Positions 57,577 to 64,000 of a stretch of 64,000 nt of DNA are shown here, piece by piece; the first letter of the stretch is position 1, and every line of letters starts with the position of its first letter. The stretch is taken from contig NZ_JAFKCT010000003.1 in NCBI RefSeq assembly GCF_017254915.1, positions 372,001 through 436,000 of the forward strand. The letters run 5' to 3'. The DNA is from Algoriphagus oliviformis (lineage in GTDB: Bacteria > Bacteroidota > Bacteroidia > Cytophagales > Cyclobacteriaceae). The notes under the pieces were generated by a model. That model was given only the letters and a program-made list of their open reading frames with translations. It had not been told where the DNA came from and made no database searches. The translations under genes were made by a program, and so were the position numbers.

Positions 57577-58868
57577 TACTGTCCTATCGCCCGCCCCAGC
57601 CTTCTGAAAGTATCCTTGAACACCTCCTCATTTTCCTCCAGGAGAGTGACGCGGAAGCCTCTCAGGTCAGAGCAGAAAGAAGAAATCGGCACCACGCAGA
57701 TACGTTCGGCTACCAACAAATAATACACAAATCGCTTGTCCAGAGGCATCTCCGCGTCGGAAAGCCAAGAGTCCAATAGCGCCTGCAGCTTGGGATCGTC
57801 GACAGGCAAGGATTGGGTTGGAGTCAGGAGACTTTCGTCAAACACGATGGTGTTGTAAAAAGCCCCTTGGGTGGGATTGAACTTGATGCCGGGAATGTCC
57901 CCGAGTATCTCGCGCATCCAGTCGGAGCGCTTGCCGATCTGTTCGTTTGCCAGCTCGCGGTAGGCATGGTACTCGGGATGGCTCATGATCTTTGGGATGG
58001 CCAGCTGGGGCAATATCGTAGAGCAAACCTCGATCATTTTGGCATTTTCCAGCGTTTGGCAGAGCTTGGAAAATTCTTTGGAAGCTTCCCGGTTGTAAAA
58101 CTCCATCCAGCCGCAGCGGGCACCCGGCCAGGGAAATTCTTTGGAAATACCCTTCAATGAAATCGCAGGCCTATCTCCGATCACCTCGGAAAGGGCCACG
58201 GCCTGAATGCCGTTGTAGGTGATGTTTTGGTAGATCTCGTCCGTGATCAGCAGCAGATTAAACTCCTCGGCGATCCTGACAAAATCCTCCAAAACCTCCT
58301 TGGGGTACACCATCCCCGTCGGGTTGTCCGGGTTGATGATCAGGATGCCGACGATGGAGGGATTGTACTTGACCTTCAGGTATAAGTCTTCCATATCGGG
58401 CAGCCATTGGTTGTCCGGATCGAGCTTGTAAGTGATCGGGGCGGTATTCGCGTGGGCCGCCTCCGCGGAGGAGTGGGTAGAATAGGCCGGCGACGGCCCG
58501 ATGATGCGGGCTGTGGGAATCAGAAATTGGTACAGCTTGGCAATGGCATCACCCAGCCCGTTGAAAAAGAGGATATCCTCGGCCGTGATCTGCGTTCCGC
58601 CCTTGTCGTTGTTGAGCTGGGCGAGAAACTTCCGGGTTTCCAGCACGCCCTTGGAGTCCGCGTAGCCGTAGGTTTTGTCTTCCTTGAGCAGGTCGGCGAT
58701 GATGGCCTTCATCCATTCGGGCACTTGGTTGCTTTTCTGGATGGGATCACCGATGTTTTCCCAGGTCATGGCATAGCCCAGGGCTTCGATTTGCCGGGCT
58801 TTTTTTACAATCCCGCGGATTTCATAGTTCAGTTCTTCAGCACCGGGTCTAAGGAGTAGCTGTCTCAT
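57558..58868 (-). CDS. Pyridoxal phosphate-dependent aminotransferase (class I/II, alanine-transaminase-like)
   Basis: A 436-residue fold-type I aminotransferase. Visible motifs are ENIGDP near residue 37, TYGYADSKGVLETRKFLA, IINPDNPTG near residue 181, LLLITDEIYQNITYNG and the PLP-binding Lys in SLKGISKEFPWPGARCGWMEF. The length and C-terminal FRVTLLEENEEVF resemble AlaA-type enzymes. The final residues (LKSES) are coded by the adjacent short-repeat array, so the natural C terminus may have been altered by the insertion. Confidence 0.88.
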   Translation of the reverse strand: MRQLLLRPGAEELNYEIRGIVKKARQIEALGYAMTWENIGDPIQKSNQVPEWMKAIIADLLKEDKTYGYADSKGVLETRKFLAQLNNDKGGTQITAEDILFFNGLGDAIAKLYQFLIPTARIIGPSPAYSTHSSAEAAHANTAPITYKLDPDNQWLPDMEDLYLKVKYNPSIVGILIINPDNPTGMVYPKEVLEDFVRIAEEFNLLLITDEIYQNITYNGIQAVALSEVIGDRPAISLKGISKEFPWPGARCGWMEFYNREASKEFSKLCQTLENAKMIEVCSTILPQLAIPKIMSHPEYHAYRELANEQIGKRSDWMREILGDIPGIKFNPTQGAFYNTIVFDESLLTPTQSLPVDDPKLQALLDSWLSDAEMPLDKRFVYYLLVAERICVVPISSFCSDLRGFRVTLLEENEEVFKDTFRRLGRAIGQYLKSES

Positions 58869-59270
58869 AGGTCAATAGGTTTGGAAAAAATTCCGCTGCA
58901 AAGAAAGGAAAAAGCAAAAGGAAAGCGACCTACTTCCCTCGAAAAATGAAAGAACGTTTCGGACGAAACACCCATCAATGCACCAGAATGCAACGCTATT
59001 CCTCTTAGCCTTCAACTTGGCGGACGACCGCGACAGGCATGTCCATTTTGTCCTATTGAGAAAGGCAAACCTGCGTCCTGCCCCAATTTCGGATATCGCC
59101 CATAGGATCAAACCCAAGTTCCACTCTTGGCCCTTAGGCTTTCAGATTTCTGACTTCAGCTTTCCTACTTCAGATTTCAGCCCTGATCCAAACTTGCTTT
59201 TCTCCTTCCCGTTCAGGTATTTTAAAACACAGATTCCCCCAACCCCCTCCCTACCAACACCCCCAAGAAA
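58869..59270. other. 402-base gap between divergent genes, no gene seen
   Basis: No convincing ORF. The left part must hold the promoter of the aminotransferase gene, but I found no clean TTTG / TAnnTTTG pair. The right part contains the short-repeat array at 59137-59183. Confidence 0.6.
59137..59183. repeat. Solo short-repeat array
   Basis: GCTTTCAGATTTCTGACTTC followed by AGCTTTCCTACTTCAGATTTCAG, the same unit family as the 3' flank of the cassette at 57.1-57.6 kb, but without a gene next to it. Confidence 0.7.
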
Positions 59271-60512
59271 GTGATTCGAATTCTCCTCTTCCTGATATTT
59301 GTCGGCCTGATCGACTGGTACGCCTATCAAGCATTCAAAACCCTATTTCCCTCGCAGGTTTGGATCCGAGCCGGTTTCTGGGCCTTTTCCATTGCCATTT
59401 ACCTATTCGTCGCTTACAGCTTTATGACCTTCGACCGAGGAGCGATCAGCCCCAATTTCGGGAGAATGGCCTCCCTCCTAGTGCTGTCGCTGATTCCCAA
59501 GCTGATTGTCCTGGCCTTCCTGTTTGGAGAAGATATCATCCGCTTTTTCACTGGGATTTTCCAGTCCGTGTCCGGAAGTCGAGAGGGGGATTTCCTCCCA
59601 GATCGGAGGAAATTCGTCAGCCAGACGGCCTTGGCGCTCGCCGCTATCCCATTCTTGGGCATCCTGCACGGGGTACTGATCGGCAAGTACCGCTACCGCG
59701 TCGTCCGCCATACGCTGGAGTTTGACGACCTGCCACAGGAGTTTGACGGCTTTACCATCACCCAAATCTCGGACATCCACTCGGGAAGCTTTGACAACAA
59801 GGAAAAGCTGGAGTACGGCGTGGACCTGATCAACCAGCAAGGCTCGGATGTCATCCTTTTCACCGGCGACTTGGTCAACAACCATGCGGGGGAAATGGAA
59901 CCCTGGGTGGAGACCTTCAAAAAGCTGAAAGCCCCGATGGGCAAATACTCCATCCTCGGCAACCATGACTATGGCGACTACATGTCCTGGCCTAGCCAAG
60001 AGGCCAAAGCCGCCAATATGCAGCGCCTGTACCAAATCCAGGAGGAGCTGGGATTCAAGCTCCTGCGCAACGAAAACGTCCAGCTCCGAAAGCCTGCCCT
60101 CAGCGGAGCCGGAGGGAGCGAAGCCAGCATCGACCTGATCGGGGTGGAAAACTGGGGAAAGGGTTTTGCCCAGCATGGGGATCTCGCGAAAGCAACCCGA
60201 AACCTAAGCGAGAAAGGCTTTAAGATCCTGATGAGCCACGACCCCTCGCATTTTGACGAGGAAGTGAAAAAATTCAGCCAGTTTATCCACCTCACGCTGA
60301 GCGGACACACCCACGGGATGCAGTTTGGGATAGAGATCCCCGGGTGGATCAAGTGGAGCCCGGCCTCCCTCCGCTATCCCAAATGGGCCGGACTGTATGA
60401 GGAGCTGGGCCGCTACCTGCATGTGAACCGGGGCTTTGGATTTTTGGCCTTTCCGGGCCGGGTAGGCATCTGGCCGGAGATTACGGTGCTGGAGCTGAGG
60501 AGGAAGGCATAG
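59271..60512 (+). CDS. Membrane-anchored metallophosphoesterase
   Basis: A 413-residue protein starting at GTG 59271. Three or four membrane segments fill the first 105 residues (ILLFLIFVGLIDWYAYQAF; AGFWAFSIAIYLFVAYSF; MASLLVLSLIPKLIVLAFLF). A fifth hydrophobic stretch is preceded by RRKFVSQTALALAAIPFLGIL, like a Tat signal. The calcineurin-like domain is outside the membrane: ITQISDIHSGSF, ILFTGDLVNNHAGEM, YSILGNHDYGDY, LMSHDPSHF and LTLSGHTHGMQFG. The family is close to YkuE-type phosphoesterases; the substrate is unknown. Confidence 0.87.
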   Translation: MIRILLFLIFVGLIDWYAYQAFKTLFPSQVWIRAGFWAFSIAIYLFVAYSFMTFDRGAISPNFGRMASLLVLSLIPKLIVLAFLFGEDIIRFFTGIFQSVSGSREGDFLPDRRKFVSQTALALAAIPFLGILHGVLIGKYRYRVVRHTLEFDDLPQEFDGFTITQISDIHSGSFDNKEKLEYGVDLINQQGSDVILFTGDLVNNHAGEMEPWVETFKKLKAPMGKYSILGNHDYGDYMSWPSQEAKAANMQRLYQIQEELGFKLLRNENVQLRKPALSGAGGSEASIDLIGVENWGKGFAQHGDLAKATRNLSEKGFKILMSHDPSHFDEEVKKFSQFIHLTLSGHTHGMQFGIEIPGWIKWSPASLRYPKWAGLYEELGRYLHVNRGFGFLAFPGRVGIWPEITVLELRRKA

Positions 60513-60529
60513 TGGCAGTAGGTGAAAAA

Positions 60530-60652
60530 ATGAAAAATCCTTACTTCGACATCAATATCATAATCGACTTACTCCTACAGCACGAGCCCGAGCGGACAGA
60601 CCTTAGTGGAGCAATTAAGGAATTCCGAGCGGCAAAAATTCTTACGGCGTAG
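60530..60652 (+). pseudogene. Fragment resembling the N terminus of a PIN-domain protein
   Basis: A 40-codon ORF beginning MKNPYFDINIIIDLLLQHEP, which resembles the first strand and helix of PIN toxins (aspartate followed by a hydrophobic helix), then stopping. A full PIN domain needs about 130 residues, so this is probably a remnant. It overlaps the next small ORF in another frame. Short length limits certainty. Confidence 0.4.
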
Positions 60653-60812
60653 CTACCTCCATCTGGCATCCAATGACACCTTAGCAGGTTCTGAGGTCAA
60701 AATTGAAGAATCCATCGTCTTGGAGCATGAAGAGGAAGGCACGATTGTTTTGGACGTTCTCAAAAACGGAAAAATAAAAGGCATCGAGTTTATAAGCCAA
60801 ATTTCACCTTGA
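60606..60812 (+). CDS. Small DUF2283-like protein or remnant
   Basis: A 68-residue ORF with a GTG start at 60606. The segment VKIEESIVLEHEEEGTIVLDVLKNGKIKGIEFISQ resembles DUF2283, a short beta-rich family often found next to toxins of the PIN or RelE type. The N-terminal part (RRSYLHLASNDTLAGSE) is less typical, perhaps because the real start has been lost. Together with the PIN-like fragment this suggests a decayed toxin-antitoxin-like pair. Confidence 0.45.
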   Translation: MEQLRNSERQKFLRRSYLHLASNDTLAGSEVKIEESIVLEHEEEGTIVLDVLKNGKIKGIEFISQISP

Positions 60813-60861
60813 TCCTGAAATACGTCTCAAAGCACTTTTTCCGAATTTCTAATCACTACAG

Positions 60862-60888
60862 AAGCTTTCCGACTTTAGCTTTCCAAAT
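60862..60888. repeat. Short solo repeat of the 57-kb family
   Basis: AGCTTTCCGACTTTAGCTTTCC is the same unit type as at 57503-57576 and 59137-59183. It lies in the 218-base gap before the acyltransferase gene, which holds nothing else that I recognise. Confidence 0.55.
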
Positions 60889-61030
60889 CACCCCGATAGC
60901 CGGGAAAATCTCCACGTGGCCCAATCATAAGGAATTCAGGATGGCGTAGGGAAGCATTGGAACCACGGACTGGTTTAGCGCTTCCAAAAGTTTATATTAG
61001 TTTTTTCACACGGCCGCCAAGACATTTCCC

Positions 61031-62173
61031 ATGAAGAAACAGCTCCTGATTCCGGAAACGCTCAACCTGAACAATTTCGATTTGCTGCGCTTTCTTTTGG
61101 CCTCAGCCGTCATCTTTTGCCATTGCTACGCGATCTTTTACGGCTGGGAGCTCTTTGCGGCAAACGAGCCATTCATGAAGTGGAGTGGTGGAAAAATAAG
61201 TATCGGCAGCGCCGCCGTGAATTTTTTCTTTGTCATCAGCGGCTTTTTGATCCTGCGCAGCTTCGAGCGGTCTTCCAATTTCTGGGATTTTCTGAAGAAG
61301 CGGGTACTCCGGATCTATCCCGGGTTCATTGCCGCTTTTGTCCTCTGCCTTCTGGTATTTGGCCCTATCGGCCACATCAGCCATAGCTGGATCAAGTCCT
61401 ATGGAGAGTTTCTAGACTATGTCCCGCTAAAACTGGAATTGGCAAACATGCTCAGCCTGCAATCCCCCGTGGAAGGCTACTACTTCAACCATCTGCCGCA
61501 AACCGGCCTCAACAACTCGATGTGGACCATCCAGTACGAATTTATCTGCTACTTGTCGGTTCCGATACTGGTGTGGCTGGGATGTCTCAGACACAAAGCG
61601 GGTTTGGCAATTGCGCTTACTGGCTGCTATGCACTGCTATCCTTGCAGAATTTCGGCTTCGTATTTCAGCATGACGCAAGTCTGAACGGATACATTCTCG
61701 CCAATCCCTATTTTTACCCCCGGTTTTTCACCTATTTCTTCGCCGGCAGCCTCGTCTATGCCTACAGACACCATATTCCGAGGCACCCATTCTTCCTGGC
61801 ACTGTCTCTGGCCGTTTTTGTACTGGCGCTAAAGCTCCAACTGATGGACTTGGCCTGGCCTATCGCAGGCACCTACCTGTTGTTTTATTTCGCTTATCAT
61901 CCAAAAGCGCTCTTTCCCAATTTTGCCAAGTACGGAGACTTCTCCTACGGGATTTATCTCTATGGCTGGCCCTTGCAACAGCTGACCATGCTTTATTGGG
62001 GACAGTACCTGACCCCACTTACTTTCTTTGTGATCGTCCTGCCGCTGGTATTGATTTTTGCGATAGCGAGCTGGTACCTGGTAGAGAAACCTACCCTAAA
62101 GCTGAAGCAGATGACCATCCGGCAATTGAAAGCGATCCCTCTCATGCAGGCCGCCCCGAAGCAGAGGACTTAG
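61031..62173 (+). CDS. Acyltransferase 3 family membrane protein
   Basis: A 380-residue integral membrane O-acyltransferase with about ten hydrophobic segments. The family signature is at the N terminus (LNLNNFDLLRFLLASAVIFCHCYAIFYGW, with the conserved Arg and His), followed by AVNFFFVISGFLILRSFERS and FLKKRVLRIYPGFIAAFVLC. Later blocks are NNSMWTIQYEFICYLSVPIL and YGDFSYGIYLYGWPLQQ. It probably acetylates a surface polysaccharide or lipid. It stands alone and no polymer-synthesis genes are nearby. Confidence 0.88.
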   Translation: MKKQLLIPETLNLNNFDLLRFLLASAVIFCHCYAIFYGWELFAANEPFMKWSGGKISIGSAAVNFFFVISGFLILRSFERSSNFWDFLKKRVLRIYPGFIAAFVLCLLVFGPIGHISHSWIKSYGEFLDYVPLKLELANMLSLQSPVEGYYFNHLPQTGLNNSMWTIQYEFICYLSVPILVWLGCLRHKAGLAIALTGCYALLSLQNFGFVFQHDASLNGYILANPYFYPRFFTYFFAGSLVYAYRHHIPRHPFFLALSLAVFVLALKLQLMDLAWPIAGTYLLFYFAYHPKALFPNFAKYGDFSYGIYLYGWPLQQLTMLYWGQYLTPLTFFVIVLPLVLIFAIASWYLVEKPTLKLKQMTIRQLKAIPLMQAAPKQRT

Positions 62174-62209
62174 CCCACCTCAACGTCTTGCTTCTACCAA
62201 AAGAAATCC

Positions 62210-63781
62210 CTACCTCCCCAGCCACCAATAGATCAGCACCGTCACCAGGCAAAGCGCCAAAGACAGGGGCTTGGCATACTTCCACTCCTGTAGGTTGAGC
62301 GGGCTCCGGGAAGCCATGGCCGGAGCTGTGGACGGATACCTCAGGCTCACGAGGTACATCACGGCCAGGTTGAGCAGAAACTCTACCCCCCAGATATGGA
62401 TAAAATGGATGTCTACCGCAATCCAAAAAGTAGTCACCAGATAAAACGCAAAGCCTACAAGCAAGCCCGCCTTGGCTCCCGCCGCAGACACTTTGGGAAT
62501 GAAAAACCCCGCCAGCAACACCGAAGCGATTGGGATGAAAAAGATCCCGTTGAGCTGCTGCATGAGCTGATAAAGGCCCTCGGGCGCATTGGCCACCATC
62601 GGGGCGATCAGGATGGACACCACGGCCAGGATCAGCGAACTTAGCTTTCCGACTTTCACCAGCTTGCTGTCCGAGGCGCTGGGCTGGATCAACTTTTTGT
62701 AAATATCGAGGCTGAAAATCGTCGAGGCGGAATTGAGCACCGAATTGAAGGTACTCAATACCGCTCCCAAAACCACGGCTGCAAAAAAGCCGATGAGGCT
62801 CAGGGGCAGGACTTTTTTGACCAAAACCGGATAGATAAAATCCTGGTCCGCATAGTATTGATCCCCGTAGTAATAGTAAGCAATCACGCCTGGCAGCACG
62901 ATGATGAGGGGAATGAGGATTTTGAAAATCCCCGTGTAGAGCAGGCCTTTCTGCGCCTCGGCCATGTTTTTGGCTCCCAAAGCCCGCTGGACGATGGTCT
63001 GGTTCATGCCCCAGAAGTACAGCTGGTTGATCATCAATCCGGTGAAAAGCGTGCTGAAAGGCAAGACCGAATCCTCCGCTCCGATCACGTCAAACTTCTC
63101 CGGTATGGCCTCATAGACTTTGCCCAAGCCATCCGCGACGCTTCCCGCACCTATATCCCAAAGCGCAAAAACCGGAACCAGCAAGCCGCCGATCATCAGC
63201 CCGACGGCATTGATCATGTCCGAATAGGCAACGGCTTTCAGCCCTCCCAAGATCGCATAGACCGAGCCAATGACACCGATCGTGATCACCGTCAGCCAGA
63301 TCCCCTCGGTCTTCGTGATCTGAAAAACCGCTGAAACATCAAAGATGCTCTCCAAGTTGATCGCGCCGGTGTAGAGCACGATGGGCAGCAGCGTGAAGAC
63401 AAAGGAAAGCATCAGGAGCAGGGAGACGATGGTTTTGGTCGTCTCATCGTAGCGGATGGCCAGGTACTGGGGGATCGTGGCCAGCCCCAGCCGGAGGTAG
63501 ATGGGCAAAAAATACAGCGCCGCAATCACCAGGGCAATCGCCGAGGTCACCTCCCAGGCGATGATGATCATGCCGTTTTTGTAGGCCGATCCGTTCATGC
63601 CGATCAGATGCTCCGTGGAGATATTGGTCAGCAGCATGGATCCGGCGATCACTCCGCCGGTCAGGCTTCTTCCTCCGAGAAAGTACCCGTCGCGGGACCG
63701 GAGGTTTTCTTTTCTCAACTTGTACCAGGAAAACAAAGCCACAAAAAGCGTGAATCCCACGAAGGAAATAAGGGTAAGCAT
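62210..63781 (-). CDS. Sodium:solute symporter (SSS/SLC5 family)
   Basis: A 523-residue transporter with about 13-14 membrane segments. Recognisable parts are DGYFLGGRSLTGGVIAGSMLLTNISTEHLIGMNGSAY in parts, the core IAWEVTSAIALVIAALYFLPIYLRLGLATIPQYLAIRYDE in parts, AILGGLKAVAYSDMINAVGL, FFAAVVLGAVLSTFNSVLNSASTIFSLDIYKKL in parts, and MQQLNGIFFIPIASVLLAGFF. These features are typical of sugar or myo-inositol type members in Bacteroidota. The substrate is not determined. The gene ends 36 bases from the end of the acyltransferase gene and the two are convergent. Confidence 0.9.
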   Translation of the reverse strand: MLTLISFVGFTLFVALFSWYKLRKENLRSRDGYFLGGRSLTGGVIAGSMLLTNISTEHLIGMNGSAYKNGMIIIAWEVTSAIALVIAALYFLPIYLRLGLATIPQYLAIRYDETTKTIVSLLLMLSFVFTLLPIVLYTGAINLESIFDVSAVFQITKTEGIWLTVITIGVIGSVYAILGGLKAVAYSDMINAVGLMIGGLLVPVFALWDIGAGSVADGLGKVYEAIPEKFDVIGAEDSVLPFSTLFTGLMINQLYFWGMNQTIVQRALGAKNMAEAQKGLLYTGIFKILIPLIIVLPGVIAYYYYGDQYYADQDFIYPVLVKKVLPLSLIGFFAAVVLGAVLSTFNSVLNSASTIFSLDIYKKLIQPSASDSKLVKVGKLSSLILAVVSILIAPMVANAPEGLYQLMQQLNGIFFIPIASVLLAGFFIPKVSAAGAKAGLLVGFAFYLVTTFWIAVDIHFIHIWGVEFLLNLAVMYLVSLRYPSTAPAMASRSPLNLQEWKYAKPLSLALCLVTVLIYWWLGR

Positions 63782-63813
63782 GAATTGTATTTTGGGTTAG
63801 TACTCGATAAAAA

Positions 63814-63936
63814 AAGAAAAAGAGGCTTCTCAACAGGCCTGATTGTGTCAGCCTGAGCGGAGTCGAAGGCCATTTTCAGTGAATCGCATTTCGACTTCGC
63901 TCAATGTGACAAACATCAGATATGAGACAGCCTCTT
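63814..63936 (-). terminator. Terminator-like hairpin with a palindromic repeat in its loop
   Basis: Outer arms AAGAGGCTTCTCA (63820-63832) and TGAGACAGCCTCTT (63923-63936) form a stem that on the minus strand ends in a T-rich run, consistent with termination of the gene that ends at 63951. The loop carries an inner inverted repeat, TGTCAGCCTGAGCGGAGTCG (63845-63864) against the complement of 63887-63911, of the widespread GAGCGxxGTCGAA intergenic type. Confidence 0.65.
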
Positions 63937-63950
63937 CGGGTCGGTGGCTC

Positions 63951-64000
63951 TTAAAACCTCAATGTCGCCGGCAGGTACTTGGCTACCAAATCCTCATAGT
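63951..64000 (-). CDS. C-terminal end of an unidentified gene (5' part outside window)
   Basis: The open frame YEDLVAKYLPATLRF followed by TAA (63953-63951) reaches the window edge on the minus strand. It fits the terminator-like structure just downstream. The piece is too short to name the protein. Confidence 0.5.
   Translation of the reverse strand, partial: YEDLVAKYLPATLRF

Overview
The window looks like chromosome of a Bacteroidota bacterium, most likely order Cytophagales (Cyclobacteriaceae-like; this rank is inferred from gene families and synteny only). The reasons are a SusC/SusD outer-membrane pair, lipoproteins with Bacteroidota-type lipoboxes, promoters of the TTTG / TAnnTTTG class, and the birA-rsfS-ftsH arrangement. 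No rRNA, tRNA, CRISPR array, integrase or transposase was recognised.

Region 1 (1-4531, minus strand) is the 5' part of a trp operon: promoter, a 25-codon leader peptide with three consecutive Trp codons, an intrinsic terminator acting as attenuator, then trpE, trpG, trpD and trpC, which runs off the window. A small four-helix-bundle gene flanked by inverted, degenerate short-repeat arrays sits between trpE and trpG. A second, internally shortened copy of such a cassette lies at 57.1-57.6 kb. Both resemble the intervening-sequence elements known from 23S rRNA genes, but here they lie between protein genes.

Region 2 (4.6-18.5 kb) is mostly housekeeping: two hypothetical proteins, a PIN-type toxin-antitoxin pair, folK, sppA, ahcY, birA, rsfS, ftsH, lpxH, a SlyD-like FKBP and a sigma-54 response regulator / histidine kinase pair with an upstream dyad and a candidate sigma-54 promoter.

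Region 3 (18.8-49.5 kb) is a large pectin / rhamnogalacturonan utilisation locus. Outer-membrane uptake is by SusC/SusD plus a surface beta-helix lipoprotein. Depolymerisation uses two PL1 pectate lyases, a GH28, a GH43 and a GH105. De-esterification uses two CE8 pectinesterases (one fused to an alpha/beta-hydrolase) and three CE12 acetylesterases. Inner-membrane uptake is by a TRAP transporter next to a YiaK-like dehydrogenase and a Gfo/Idh oxidoreductase. Unsaturated uronates are processed by KduI and KduD. A LacI-type regulator closes the locus. Near-identical palindromic operators lie in pairs, 165 and 175 bp apart, in the two key control regions (upstream of susC, and between DUF4861 and kduI), so the locus appears to be LacI-controlled rather than driven by a hybrid two-component system. 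The later steps (KDG kinase, KDPG aldolase, uxa genes) are not in the window.

Region 4 (49.5-64 kb) returns to housekeeping: rny, zapA with a short coiled-coil partner, pheT, a DUF1684 protein, radC, rpsT, a phospholipase C-like protein, an aminotransferase, a membrane-anchored metallophosphoesterase, remnants of a toxin-antitoxin-like pair, an acyltransferase and a sodium:solute symporter. Intergenic spaces throughout the window carry 6-12 bp degenerate tandem repeats, several starting at or inside stop codons.
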